Shown: positions 9,880 through 22,019, counted from the first letter of the stretch. The stretch is 64,000 bases of DNA from Sepiola atlantica (GCA_963556195.1 OY744519.1:109113032-109177031), one strand, 5' to 3'. Numbers and translations are program-made. The notes: generated by a model not told the origin, from the letters alone.

Positions 9880-10330
9880 TTTATTTGTACTGCTAGTCTC
9901 TTTCTACTCTATCATTATTTCTATGGAAGGTGCACGACTGAGCTCCAATCTTTGGTTCTTCTGTGTAAGACATTCACAGACAGAACTCGTCTTTTTACTG
10001 CAACAAAAAAAAGACTTTTTTTCTCCCTCCATGTTACTGATGTCAGACAAAAGTTCCATGGACAGAGCTTCTTTGCAAGGTCTTCCAACTTATGAAACAC
10101 AATACCGCAGGGCTGCTTCCCTGCTGATTACAACTTGGTCATGTTCAAATCCAATGTCAACAAATTCTTGTCATAAGTAATCAAACCCAGTTCATACTCT
10201 TGATAAATTTTAGTACTCCCATAGTTCTCCTCATCTTTCGGCTGACATCTGTCTCATTAACTATTATCCTCACATGGCTCTTGGCCTTGATAAGTAGTGA
10301 CCGAATAATAAAAATATAAAATAAAATAAA
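9880..10330 (+). pseudogene. LINE fragment, C-terminal domain and 3' end (ASLSLFYKYY family)
   Basis: Translates to ASLFLLYHYFYGRCTTELQS, then RTRLF, then SSNL-stop-NTIPQGCFPADYNL and FKSNVNKFLS. Related frames lie at 16219-16626, 18193-18666, 25812-26270, 32555-33000 and 36830-37270, so this is the C-terminus of one recurrent non-LTR reverse transcriptase family. The 3' UTR carries the shared CTTGATAAGTAGTGACCGAA-type end. Frameshifted and truncated. Confidence 0.65.
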
Positions 10331-10659
10331 TATAGTTCGATTGCTGAAAGTATCGTGATTTTTATTTATGAGTCCATGGGTGGATGGCATTTTCGTGGAG
10401 TCACCCTATAGTTGCTGTCCGACGAGCAACTTTTAGTTTAACACCTGCAGAGGGTTGCTTGGGTTTTATTTAAACATCATAATTAGAATTCCTAATGCTA
10501 TTTACATCTGGTAACTCATGGTGTTTTTGTGTCAAATTTGGTGTAATTCTATCTGATAATTTGCTATTCTTAGACCTTCTTCTTTCTTCTTCTATTCATT
10601 TAACATCACTTTTCCCTTGTTCAAGAATCAGACGTTTTCTAATATTACACAGGCTCACT

Positions 10660-11330
10660 CTCCAGCTCTCACAGTTCAGCCATCTCCAAATTCCACTCTG
10701 TGAAGTCTTGTCCAATCACTAGCTTCCAAGTTTTCCTTGGTTGGTCAACCTTCCTGCAATTTAGGACATCCATGCTTCTGCAACGGTTTATCCAGGAGAA
10801 TGAACGTTCCACATCACCATACCAGCTTAATAGATTCATTCTTAGGACAACCTCCATGCTGGACAAATGTAGTGCTTTCAGCAAATCCTTTGACTCGATG
10901 CGTTGGGTTTGGTCAGATTTCACATTGCAGATCCATCTGATCATGGATCTGTCATTGTGCTGCAGTCAGGAGAGAGAGCGCTGGGTGAGGGCCCAGCATT
11001 CACTGCCATATATTATGACTCTTCACACAGCTGCTATACAACTCGCCAAGGATATAGAGAGGGACAGTTCACAGTGTTATCAGAGACAATAACTTACAAA
11101 ATTGCGCCTAATTTGCCTTCACCCTTGTGGCTGTACTGAGTTCATATCCACCACATGCACTCAGCATATCTCCTAGATAGCAGAAAAAGTCTACTACCCC
11201 CAGAATATTGTTATCTAGTACCACCTCTTTGTGGGGACGACCGTCAATAGACAAAGTTTGGAAAGGTATGGCATTTCAGTGATGTCAGACATGGTGTCAT
11301 GCTAAAGCTGTTCCTTTTAGCTGCTAGCAT
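10660..11330 (-). pseudogene. Non-LTR retrotransposon RT C-terminal fragment (GYELSTTTR family)
   Basis: Reading the minus strand from about 11300 gives IDGRPHKEVVLDNN, VVDFFCYLGD, GGYELSTATRV, an ECWALTQ-like segment and then MIRWICNVKSDQ, LLSWYGDVER and PRKTWKLVI. This matches the conserved post-catalytic region of RTE-like reverse transcriptases and parallels 33012-33625 on the plus strand. Several frameshifts; no RT catalytic motif in this piece. Confidence 0.7.
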
Positions 11331-12905
11331 AATTGGGAGATGGGGGGGGGGGAATCTCCACTTGGTCCTTTAGTCAAACGAAATTAAATTTTAGAGATGG
11401 CTGAACCACGGAGGCCAGAGCACTGGAAAATGATGTCATGCTCTAAAGTAACAAACAAGATCTGTTATTGGAATTTTTCCCGTTTAAATAAGGGACGAAA
11501 TTTCGGGTCTGCTGTGTTGGAAAAACAAAGGCTTAAAACGTGACAAGAAAGAGATCACAAAACAACGATGTAGTTATAGAGATGTTTATAAAGGAAAGGA
11601 AGAATGAAAAAAAAGTGTTGCTTGCAAAAAAAGGTGGTATTTTTGCGGACTTAATTGGAGTTTCATCTGTTAACTTCTTTCTTCGTCTGTGTGGTCTTAG
11701 CGGAAAGAAGTGTATTCAAAGTACTTTTGAATATGGGGCTTTGGGATCGCCCATGTGTGTAAAATACACACAGAAATACATGCCTGCTAGAATAGGCATG
11801 GGGTTTTTCAGACACAGAAGGTTGTCGTCTTATTCGGTCAGCAGCCAAGGAAGTAAAGTGACGGATGCTTTGAATACCCCGATCATGTGGGTTCGGTAGT
11901 GCAGTGGTGTTTTTCATCCAATCACAGGGCACATAAAAAACAACTGGGCTATAATAATTTTCAATACTGTCGAACTCTCAGACTATGAGCATTTTAACCC
12001 CTCCCTTCACTTAAAAAATGATCAAAATTCATGAAATCAACCAATTTTAATGTAATTTACAGTATTTATTAATCAACGATCACGGAATATAATTAACCCA
12101 TTAGTTTATAAGAAATCTTAGTGCAAATGTATTATTTCATGTAATTTGCGTAGGCGAGACAGCAAACATTAAATTAATACTTAATAATAAAATGGTGCTG
12201 TCATAAATTTTTGAAATTTTAAAACATGAACATTTTTCTTTGAAAAATAATTTGTCTGATTTAATATTCATTTTTTAAATAAGTTCATTTTTTCCGGATT
12301 ATTTTTAATGTTTGAGTTGATTGTTATGACAACCTGGTCTACATCGAATGAAAAGACTAGTATAATGCATGGAAATATCTCTTGGTTTATAAACACAAGA
12401 AGCAGAAGACAAATTCCAATTCTTATATAAACATGTCATTGTCATTAGTTTTAGCTAAATAATTTGATAATTGTTGCTCTCATTTCTCAAAAAAAAAAAA
12501 TGTTTCTTGATTTTTTAAATTAAAAGTAAATCAAACATGAAAAATAAATCAAACGTGAAAGATAACGAATTCAGTAAAGTAACACAAAATCAATAATTCA
12601 AAATAATTAATTAATAGAACATTTATTGAAATAAATTAAAATGTGTGTTTTTGTTTGTTTGTTTGTTTTTCAAAACGAACAGTTTATTTACAATATAGTA
12701 AAAATTTGTAATGAACTAAAACAGTCATGTTTTTTTTTTTAGAGAGGGGGGGGGTAAATTTTGGATGAAACTTATTAATAAGTCTAAAATTGTACTTTTT
12801 ATCCCAAAATAAAATTCTAATTTATTTTTTTAAAACTTGAAATTCGAACTTTAATGCAATGCCTTAATCGTTGGAGGCCATCTTGTAATTTTATAAATCG
12901 GGGGA
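11331..12905. other. AT-rich sequence, no gene recognised
   Basis: Includes a G10 tract near 11343 and short open frames at 11540-11932 without recognisable domains. From about 11940 the sequence is strongly AT-rich. Confidence 0.4.
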
Positions 12906-12909
12906 CTTA

Positions 12910-13260
12910 TGTTTTGAGGCATGTCCGTCCGGATTTTTCTCTGCAACCATCAATTGAATATCTCTGAAATTTTGCATGAAGTTGAAACTTTGGTCAGGTT
13001 AGAAAGTGACATTCTCCGATTTTTGAAAAATAATATGGTTAGCCCCCCAGGGGGTCAAAAGGCCCCAAAATGGCAAAAAATTACCCTTTTCTCCCATAAC
13101 GTTTGATCCATCCATTCAATTTTTCTGAAACTTGGCCAACATGTAGAGGCAATTGTTCTGGATATAAAATGAGCATCTTTGACCTCAGAAAAATTTTGGT
13201 TCGCGCCCCCAGAGGGTCAAAAATGCCCCAAATTGCCCAAATTCATTGCATTTTACACTC
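12910..13260. repeat. Two-unit degenerate tandem repeat (about 165 bp units)
   Basis: Two successive units share the same landmarks: CTGAAATTTTGCATG / CTGAAACTTGGCCAACATG, then GAAAAATNNTATGGTT / GAAAAATTTTGGTT, then CCCCCAGGGGGTCAAAAGGCC / CCCCCAGAGGGTCAAAAATG. Function unknown; the pattern resembles a class of divergent tandem repeats seen in mollusc DNA, which is recollection only. Confidence 0.55.
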
Positions 13261-14458
13261 GCCACATCGAGTTACATACAGAGGGGAACCACGCACGCGC
13301 GGCTTTATTCTCTTTTGTGCTTGACATCTATAAAAGAGGAAATACATTTGAAAAAAAGGAACAAGTAAACAATGATTTCCAAGTGAATGAATAATGCTAT
13401 GGAGTTGAGTCTACTCGCACTGATTACATGCTCTGATTACAGATGGGCGCATGCGTGTTAAGCCACGGGGGGGCATTCGGGCACTTCCGGTCCTTATTGA
13501 TAGTGGTTCTTACTCCCACTATCAATGACATCACCAGAAAAACTCAACTCAGTTGACAGGCCTCCTTTACGATGGCCGTGGCTGAACACAGTTGAGTTAA
13601 TTTAAGAATAGACAGTAAAAGTTACACATTGGCTTAGCTGAGAAGCGAAGTAAGAGAAATTAAGAGTAGAATATTATTTGGTCTGAAATTTAAGTATGTA
13701 CCACCATTTTGTTGAGCTACATTGATAATAGTGTAGGGACATCCTGAGTTATCTCCCTTTGGGATAAATCATTATAGACTAGACTTGGTAAAGAAGGGTT
13801 TAAAGCCCCTTGGTAATAAAAAAAATCCCCAAATCTTGTTGCGTACTCACGATCTTGTAGCAAATTTCGTACCAACACATGGGCAAGAATTAAGACCAGA
13901 ATTATTTCTCGCTTGCTGGTCTACGATCCTAGAAAGATGACCTGTCTTTTGGCATATCGCGTAATAAAAAAGGGCCATGCTGAAATGGCTAACAGTCTGG
14001 GAGTCTCATCTAAATTAAACAGAAGCAAGATCTGACAACACAGCATCATGTGTAAAAAACATATAAAAATATAGAGCTAGACCGGAACATCCAACTGGCT
14101 TCAAGCCCAAGTCAGGAATAAGACAATCCTCGATTCCAAAGCTTTTTGATACTTCAAAATTGAAAATTTCATTCTCTTGTTGCCAGTATAATTCAGGGGA
14201 TATAACTTGAATATGGTTAAAGAAAAGTAACTTTGAATATAGTGAGTGAGCCGACAGTAGTTTTAAATTTGGTTCAAAAAGATGTCCAAGTGTCCTGTAA
14301 ATCCACTTACCTCTATGCATGACATGGGTTGGGAGGGGGGCATTATAAAGTCCGATTTTTATAAATAAATATTTGTAAGGTTTATGCATTTTTTCAGTGA
14401 CTAGTGAATTTAATGATAATATTTTATGCCCTTTAAAGGAGGAATAGGGGAATTGTAT
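13261..14458. other. Sequence without recognised genes
   Basis: Contains a short hairpin at about 13496-13530 (ATTGATAGTGG and CCACTATCAAT around an 11-base or shorter loop). A 124-codon minus-strand frame at 14015-14389 has no recognisable domain. Confidence 0.4.
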
Positions 14459-15960
14459 ACAGGGTGTTCAGGAGAAATGTTGTAGCAGTCACCAAGAGGA
14501 ACTACTTTTGAATGCGTAATCACTGTCTCTGTAAGCTGGCTTGTCCAATCAAATCACAGGGTGCAGTAATATCGTTAGTTCCCTAAGGGACTACTTATGT
14601 CCCCTTAGGGTTCGAGGAAAAAGACCAGACGACCTCCTGGCACCAGCTTGGACACATCGCAGAGAGCACCAGCGAGGAACGAGGAAACGCTTTCTCTCCT
14701 GCCGCCGTCGCCTCACTCGACGACTACTACCATCTTCACCTGAAGAAATCCACAGGCGGCCCTAAGAACTCTTATATTCTTCCTCAGACGGACACCGTCC
14801 CACTCTCTTCTATCTATACCAAACGGTATAGGTAACCTTGAGTTAATAAAACCCCTCTTTGTTATAGTTACAGAAATACTTTTCGTTGTTCCGTTTCTTT
14901 ACGAGAAGATAAAAGGATAACCCCTTTCATCCCCCTCACAAACACCTTACAATGTGACACTTTTGGGAAAGGAAAGAAACATCATCATATCTCGGCCAAT
15001 AATTCATGTATTCTTAAAATTCTAAGTGCCTCTCTTTTGCCGAATACAGCTTGCTCAAAGAAGCCGCCCTGGGCTCCACCTGAATCTGAAGCATGAAGTC
15101 GTCACAGTGTCTTTCGAGAGAGTCTGAACATCAGTATAATATTGGAAATTAGCTCATCCTTAGTGTTGAAGGTGGTATGGTTGCTGACTTTCTCAACTGT
15201 GCCCCACACATAATAGTCAATGAGGTTGCAATTAGGCGAGTTGGGAACCAGATGTTGGGACTGGTGAAGTCGTGGAAGTTCTCAGTCACTTCTGGATTTT
15301 TCTCGAGGTGTGACACAGAGCTGAGTCCTGCTACCACTCTCTTTACCCAGTGATTGACAACAGTGGACAATAAGTCAATATAACCATCTGAATTGAGCCT
15401 AAGCCACTTGTCGAAGATGGAGGGGGGGGGAGCATCACATGGCCTTTAATAGAAACACACCCAAAAGACTATCAAAGTTTTAGGACACTTGGTCTTCAGA
15501 ATGCACGGGACTTCATGCGGATTGTAAGCTAGTCACCTGTTGTTCTGTGCAACTGGTCCTGTGAAGAACAAGAGCATTTCTGGCTCAACTGAGTGTTTGA
15601 CTTTGTTGAGGAGTTGCTTAGCTTTTGTAAGGCGGTTCTCTTTGGCCTTGGTGGTGAGTAGTTGGCCCTTGTGACTCTTGTATGAGAAGTAGTGAAGATC
15701 CCCGTTCAGTGCTTTCTGCATATTCGCCATTCTGACATCCATCTCTCTGGACAAAGTCTGCATTGTCTTGTCTGGATCTTGCCTCACATTTTTTTTTCAG
15801 CTTCTCAATGGATTTTGTTTTGTAGACCCAGTTAGAATGCCAGCTATGATCTTTCCTGCTAGAAATTACTTCCACATCTCTGTCGCAAAACTCCAGCTCA
15901 CCAGCTTTCAAGATATTCAGGGAACTGCAGCTAAGAATTCCGTATTTTATCAAATCCGGT
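14459..15960 (-). pseudogene. Mariner-like transposase remnant, interrupted by a solo LTR
   Basis: The minus-strand frames at 15533-15787 contain RQDPDKTMQTLSREMDV and KGQLLTTKAKENRLTKAK, matching the helix-turn-helix/linker region of mariner-type transposases. The frame at 15149-15370 and its continuation give SPNLIATSLTIMCG and NTKDELI, the C-terminal region after a deletion and frameshifts. A second copy of this C-terminus lies at 28336-28640. The 3' end reaches GACACTTTTGGGAAAGGAAAG near 14956 and probably the TACAGGGTGTTCAGGAG terminal motif at 14459, which a solo LTR separates from it. Confidence 0.7.
14481..14951 (+). mobile_element. Solo LTR
   Basis: Begins TGTAGCAGTCACC and ends AACACCTTACA, giving TG...CA ends, with a 4-bp direct repeat ATGT immediately on each side (14477-14480 and 14952-14955). 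An AATAAA polyadenylation-type signal lies near 14845. No internal retroviral-type coding region adjoins it, so it is a solo LTR. An Arg-rich 74-codon frame at 14541-14765 lies inside; I do not call it a gene. Confidence 0.65.
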
Positions 15961-16079
15961 GTGAATCATCATCATACAGGTCACTCTCTTACAATATTCC
16001 GGTGCTTTCAAGTCGTCTATGGTCTCCAGCTCTCAAACCCATCAATAGTACACAGAAACAGCACTAGTACTAGTTGCAA

Positions 16080-16680
16080 TAGTATTGAACTTTTTTTTAT
16101 ACTAATGAGTCAGCACTTACCAAGCCACTCGAGGATAAGTGTTAATGAGATTGTCAATTGGATGATAAACAATGCTATGAGAGGATTGCAAACGATGGAT
16201 GTAATGAGCAGAATTTGATTACTTAATAGGACGGTTCGACAAGTATTTGTTGACATTGGACTTGAAGGCGACTATGTCATAGTCAGCAGGAAAGCTGTTC
16301 TGTGGTATTGTGTTCCACAGATGAAAAGTTCTTAGAAATAAACTTTGTTCATGGAAATTCTGTTTTGATTCAGGTACACAGAGGAAGCAAGGAAAGTTTT
16401 TTGCAGTGTTCGTAGCAAGAATATTTTTTTGCTGTGAATGTTTTACAGGGGGGGGGCAGAGATCGAAGCAGTTACCATTGAAATAACGATAGAGTATAGA
16501 AAGACTAGCAACGTCTATTCTGTGAGAAAGAGACTGTAGGGAAGAGAAGAGGACATCTCCCACTAGATTGCGAAGATTGCTAGATTTGTACTCTATGGAG
16601 ACAAGAAAGAGTGCTCTGAGCAACACCTCCCCAGAAATACTCTATCTTAGAACGTATCTGCCTTTTTTCATTGTCGGATG
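16080..16680 (-). pseudogene. LINE fragment (ASLSLFYKYY family)
   Basis: The minus strand gives VEYKSSNL-like lead, then LSHRIDVASLSILYRYFNGN, CPPPV, HEQSLFLRTFHLWNTIPQNS and FKSNVNKYLSNRPIK-stop. It is the least interrupted copy of this C-terminal domain here (135 codons at 16219-16626). The 3' UTR extends to about 16083, with the family's ACTAATGAGTCAGCACTTAC end (reverse orientation). Upstream RT domain is absent. Confidence 0.7.
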
Positions 16681-16764
16681 TTAGGGTTAGGGTTAGATCA
16701 TACAACATATCCTTCGACAAAGTACGTTTCTATTGCTAGCTGTGATAGAAGTGTCTGTGCTTAT

Positions 16765-17195
16765 ATAAATGAGGGCACATATGAAAAACGCAGTTACACA
16801 GGTGAAAATCGCAGTTCCAAATAAATTAACCAGAAAACTCTTTCATATACTTATGTATCAGGCAAAAATAGGTATCTACACCAAAAATTAGCAAAGATTA
16901 TCGAGTAGAATTTTAATTCAAAATAAAAATCAGTTCTATCATTTTTTACGGATCCACCATCGATTCGCGCGAAAAACATGTAACTCACGGGGACATAACT
17001 CAGTCTGCCATATAAACATGTAATAAATGAATGACTGTCGACAAAATACGATGAACCTGATGTTTATTTTTAATTAAAATTCTACTCAATAATTTTTCCT
17101 AATTTTTGGTGAGGATACTCATTTTTGCCTGATACGTAAGTATAAATAAGAGTTTTTATTTGAAATTGCGTTTTCCATATGTGTCCTCTTCTATA
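16765..17195. mobile_element. Inverted-repeat (foldback) element E
   Basis: Arms at about 16768-16933 and 17060-17195 pair imperfectly. Shared blocks are GGCACATATG/CATATGTGTCC, ATCAGGCAAAAATAGGTATC / GATACTCATTTTTGCCTGAT and AGTAGAATTTTAATT/AATTAAAATTCTACT. The loop is about 125 bp. No coding domain. Confidence 0.65.
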
Positions 17196-17264
17196 TAAGC
17201 ACCAACGTTTCTCATGGATAAAATTCATCAAATTAGTATTTATAGTGTTTTTCTTTGTCCTCAA

Positions 17265-17335
17265 TAATTATATTTTGACTACGTTTCAGCCGATGTGCTC
17301 TCTGGCCTTCTTCAGATTTATTGTCCATTTATGGT
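17265..17335 (-). repeat. SINE 3'-end module (partial)
   Basis: On the minus strand it reads CTGAAGAAGGCCAGAGAGCA then CATCGGCTGAAACGTAGTC, the same module as at 5671-5819, 28065-28135 and 37700-37750. No tRNA-like part adjoins it. Confidence 0.5.
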
Positions 17336-17487
17336 GATGTTTTACCTGTATTTAAATATAATTGTTATTAATTATTTGTATATTGTATACATTGACGTTT
17401 CCTATGTATGTAAAACAATGAACAAGTTATTTTGGCATTTATTTCTTAAATTTATCAAAACTCATGCATCACGTGACATAAGCAAAG

Positions 17488-17547
<60 letters not shown>

Positions 17548-17905
17548 GTTTAAGTTCCGTTTTACATGCTGGCATGTGTTGGACGGCTTTAAGAAATTGA
17601 CTTTCAAAGTAATCTATCTATGGCCAGGTCTTTCTTTCTCCCTCTTTCCCTCAGGTCCATTTTTATCATTTCCTCCCATGTTTTCTTTGGCCTTTCACTG
17701 TGAACTGAACTTGCTACCTCAACTGTTCTACATCTATTAACCCTAGAAATCTCATCCATTCTTTCAACGTTGTCATACCATCGAAGTCTACTCTTCTGCC
17801 CACATCTCCCTATACTGTCCAGATTTAATCTTCCTCTGAGGTCATCAGAACAAAGCCTGTCTTTAAAACTCACATTACACATCCATCGCATCATTCTCAT
17901 TTAAA
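17488..17905 (-). pseudogene. RTE-type LINE 3' fragment with (GAT)n tail
   Basis: Minus-strand translation: MRMMRWMCNVSFKDR, DDLRGRLNLDSIG, RLRWYDNVERMDE, NRCRTVEV and PKKTWEEMIKMDLRERG, the post-catalytic C-terminus of RTE-like reverse transcriptases. It is followed by the 3' UTR (CCGTCCAACACATGCCAGCA) and a terminal (GAT)n tail of about 19-20 units at 17491-17547. Same family as 31640-32030 and 39860-40810. Confidence 0.8.
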
Positions 17906-18039
17906 ACATTTACAAGTATTTGTGAAGTGTACAATAAAGGCTTTGTGGTTGAATTAATGTTTTTTTGTTTTTTTTATGGAAATCGCTTCAGACAAGGCAT
18001 GAAGCCATTTGATGTAAGGAGCTAACGAGAACAAATATG

Positions 18040-18690
18040 ATTATCGCAAAGACAGGAGATGCCTATTGGCCTTAGTTTTGAAAAGACCAAGGTTATAGGC
18101 AGGAGGAAAGCAGTCAGCAGGAAGGGAGTTCCACGAGCCTGCGGTTCTTGGAAAGAAGCTACTGGAATAGGAAGCTGTATTACAATGAGGTATCAAAACA
18201 GCGAATTGATGAAGACCACTAGACCAATGAGTAAAACGAGTTGGAGCAAAAGATGCGGGGGGAATAGATCACATAATTCTGAAGAACACATGCCATAATA
18301 GTATTTATAGAAAAGACTGAGACTAGCAACATCATGTCTGTGAGAGAGAGGGTGCAGAGAAGAAGAAAGGGTAGGACCAATCAAATTACAGACACGTTTC
18401 TGCCCCTTATCAAGAACCCTCAAATGGGACAAAGATTCACAAGCCCAAATATGACAACAGTACTTCATACATGGTCCGATTGTAGATTTGTAGAGATAGA
18501 GAATAGCCTCAGGTGTGAGAAAGTGTTTAGAGCGATAGAGAGAACCGACTTTACGAGAAGCAGAAAGAGCAATGGATCTAATGTATGAACTCCAAGAAAG
18601 ATTTGATGAGAGAGAAAGACCAAGAAGTTTCAGAGTCAATTTCTCCTCCAGAGCAGAGCCATCCATGAGAATCTGGAAACTGACAACAGT
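18040..18690 (-). pseudogene. LINE RT C-terminal fragment (ASLSLFYKYY family)
   Basis: A 157-codon minus-strand frame at 18193-18666 reads LKLLGLSLSSNLSWSSYI, then AILYLYKSTIGPCMKYCCHI, LDKGQKRVCNLIGP and SHRHDVASLSLFYKYYYGMC. This is the longest uninterrupted stretch of this RT C-terminal region in the window. The following C-terminal tail is frameshifted but traceable to about 18060. Catalytic RT motifs lie upstream of this piece and are missing. Confidence 0.75.
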
Positions 18691-18841
18691 TAAGACGCCG
18701 ATAACAGTTTGAACAATATAAATAATTATTTATATTTTTCTTCAGACTATTGTCCTCAACGTTGAGATTTATACTTCAACTCGCAGGGAGAATCGATGTT
18801 ACTTGGGATTGAATGAGGATAACTACTCTATACTTTTTCAC

Positions 18842-20404
18842 AATGCCCATAACACCATATTACCATGCCCATAACACCATATTACCATGCCCATAACACC
18901 ATATTACTATGCCCATAACACCATATTACCATGCCCATAACACCATATTACCATGCCCATAACACCATATTACTATGCCCATAACACCATATTACCATGC
19001 CCATAACACCATATTACCATGCCCATAACACCATATTACCATGCCCATAACACCATATTACCATGCCCATAACACCATATTACTATGCCCATAACACCAT
19101 ATTACCATGCCCATAACACCATATTACCATGCCCATAACACCATATTACTATGCCCATAACACCATATTACCATGCCCATAACACCATATTACTATGCCC
19201 ATAACACCATATTACCATGCCCATGACACCATATTACTATGCCCATAACACCATATTACCATGCCCATAACACCATATTACTATGCCCATAACACTATAT
19301 TACCATGCCCATAACACCATATTACCATGCCCATAACACCATATTACCATGCCCATAACACCATATTACTATGCCCATAACACCATATTACCATGCCCAT
19401 GACACCATATTACTATGCCCATAACACCATATTACTATGCCCATAACATCATATTACCATGCCCATAACACCATATTACTATGCCCATAACACCATATTA
19501 CCATGCCCATAACACCATATTACTATGCCCATAACACCATATTACCATGCTCATAACACCATATTACCATGCCCATAACACCATATTACCATGCCCATAA
19601 CACCATATTACTATGCCCATAACACCATATTACCATGCCCATGACACCATATTACTATGCCCATAACACCATATTACTATGCCCATAACATCATATTACC
19701 ATGCCCATAACACCATATTACTATGCCCATAACACCATATTACCATGCCCATAACACCATATTACTATGCCCATAACACCATATTACCATGCCCATAACA
19801 CCATATTACCATGCCCATAACACCATATTACCATGCCCATAACACCATATTACTATGCCCATAACACCATATTACCATGCCCATGACACCATATTACTAT
19901 GCCCATAACACCATATTACTATGCCCATAACATCATATTACCATGCCCATAACACCATATTACTATGCCCATAACACCATATTACCATGCCCATAACACC
20001 ATATTACCATGCCCATAACACCATATTACCATGCCCATAACACCATATTACCATGCCCATAACACAATATTACTATGCCCATAACACCATATTACCATGC
20101 CCATGACACCATATTACTATGCCCATAACACCATATTACTATGCCCATAACATCATATTACCATGCCCATAACACCATATCACTATGCCCATAACATCAT
20201 ATTACCATGCCCATAACACCATATTACTATGCCCATAACACCATATTACCATGCCCATAACACCATATTACTATGCCCATAACACCATATTACTATGCCC
20301 ATAGCATCATATTACCATGCCCACAACACCATATTACTATGCCCATAACACCATATTACTATGCCCATAGCATCATATTACTATGCCCATAACACCATAT
20401 TACT
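18842..20404 (+). repeat. 22-bp minisatellite, about 71 copies, with higher-order structure
   Basis: Unit ATGCCCATAACACCATATTA plus CC or CT. The C/T choice and rarer marks (GACACC, CATCAT) vary in a non-random order. The GACACC mark recurs at about 19225, 19401, 19643, 19885 and 20105, so spacings are 176, 242, 242 and 220 bp, or 8, 11, 11 and 10 units. The two 242-bp intervals carry the same order of variants, which shows block amplification of 11-unit arrays. Confidence 0.95.
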
Positions 20405-20429
20405 TTCTTTTTGTTTACTGCCTCCCCCA

Positions 20430-20810
20430 TCCCATTTCGTTCCCTAATATAGTCGAAAGAAGCTGAAATGTTTGAAAACTATCTGAATTAGTGTCTTATA
20501 CATATGGTTTAAATTTTATCAAAATCGGATATACGTATTTGAAGTTTTAAGGGGGTGCTATTCACATGGGTCACCTAAAGGTGGAAGCACATAGATATTC
20601 GACACATAAAGGGTAACGTAGAGATTCAGGACCACTTCCATTTTTTTCATCGGAGAATTTTATACATATGATATAAATTTCATCAGAATTGAATATATTT
20701 GATGTTTTAAGGGGGTTATGCCGTTATAGCACCCTTAAGTGTGCACTTAGAGATTCGGGAACATTTCCATTGTCTTCCCCGGTAAATTTTACATAAGAAT
20801 ACACGTTTAG
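20430..20810. repeat. Two-unit degenerate tandem repeat (about 190 bp units)
   Basis: Both units contain TTATACATATGGTTTAAATT / TTATACATATGATATAAATT, then ATCAAAATCGGATAT / ATCAGAATTGAATAT, then GAAGTTTTAAGGGGG / GATGTTTTAAGGGGG and AGAGATTCAGGACCACTTCC / AGAGATTCGGGAACATTTCC. No coding function evident. Confidence 0.6.
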
Positions 20811-21392
20811 ATTTTGTGTAGATTCTCTAACTTTCCTTTCTATAGGGAACACACAAATATCACACACACACATATACACACGGGCATTGGGTACGTTTCG
20901 GGTGATGTGTTCTCAATCCTTCTTTCAGGTGTATTGCCCACCACCACCACATATTTAGATATGATTGTTGTTGATCATTTGTGCATTGTGTAGACTGACG
21001 TTTCTTATGTACTTAAATCTGATGAACTGCATATTTTTTAAACTATTGTACACCCTCCGTCAAAAATGATGAAAAAAACAATTATTTGCCAGTATTCGTA
21101 CTAGTATTCATATAAAATAGCATCTCAATCAGTGAAGTTAAAAAAAGAAAGAAAAAAGAAAGAACACGTCTCAAACTGGAAAGTTTAACAAAAAAAACAA
21201 AAACAAAATGTATCAATCGGTATAGAAAGATAAAAAGGAAAAAAAAGAAAGAAAATGGGAATAGAGTGAAGGATTTCTTTCCGAATTCATTTCAGATTGC
21301 AGGGTTGTCTGATTTTCTATTTGCTTTCTTTCTTCCCCTAAATACTTGAAATAGTTTCGTCCAGCACGTTCCTTATTCGCATGATGATAGAG

Positions 21393-21395
<3 letters not shown>
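20811..21395. other. AT-rich sequence, degraded SINE 3' module
   Basis: A degraded copy of the CTGAAGAAGG...CCGAAACG module lies at about 20885-20945 (minus). Otherwise nothing recognised. Confidence 0.4.

Positions 21396-21463
<68 letters not shown>
21396..21463. repeat. (TA)n tract
   Basis: About 34 TA units. Confidence 0.95.
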
Positions 21464-21468
<5 letters not shown>

Positions 21469-21543
21469 AGTAATGGAAATAAAAGTTGTACAAATACAAT
21501 ACTTATTAAAACATCAGAAGTTCAAAATCAAGAAGATCTGTCG

Positions 21544-21596
21544 TTATCCTTAATCCATGGATTTTCAAAGATGAATTCTTTTCATCAAAGAATAAA
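21544..21596 (-). ncRNA. Degenerate hammerhead-like motif (Penelope group)
   Basis: On the minus strand TTGATGA (first core C is T) is followed by AAAGAATTCATCTTT, GAAA and ATCCATGGATT. Stem II (AAAGA/TCTTT with slippage) and stem III (AATCC/GGATT-like) are recognisable and the layout matches the ribozyme at 45278-45325. Stem I pairs poorly, so this is a relic. Confidence 0.4.
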
Positions 21597-21726
21597 AATC
21601 GGTAATATAAATATTACCGGTAACATCAGAACTTGAAAATTAATACATATATATACAAAACCTTTTGGCTAGAGGTATCATAAAATTAGGAAAGTCAATG
21701 TCAACAAAAATGCTGTTACAGTAAGA

Positions 21727-22019
21727 AAATTTGGAAAAAGAATACTCAAGGTACTCATAAGTTCAGAAATTGTTCGTATCCTTATTTTGACCCAATGAAT
21801 TCCATTACTCTGCCTGGAAGCTGAATACGGCAATGACCACTGTATTAAAAATCTTATTTTAACCTATAACCTTCATTTTGGATCCTCCGGACTGGATACT
21901 CCATTCCTCGCCTCTTCACAACTTCTACGAATCTCTGTGCATACAGACTTATCTGATTGCTATGGAATATGAACAACTTCTAATCTTATGAGTACCTTGA
22001 GTATTCGTTTTTCAAATTC
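21727..22019. mobile_element. Inverted-repeat element
   Basis: Arms at 21727-21761 and 21985-22019 share TACTCAAGGTACTCATAAG and its complement plus an A/T-rich outer extension, with about 220 bp between. It lies next to the degenerate ribozyme motif and may be part of a Penelope-like pseudo-LTR. Confidence 0.45.

Noticed and set aside
18842..20404. CRISPR-like array
   Set aside because: Units are contiguous 22-bp repeats without unique spacers, in a eukaryotic setting; it is a minisatellite.
20430..20810. Repeated open frames as a small gene family
   Set aside because: The two units are diverged with stops in all frames; treated as a non-coding tandem repeat.
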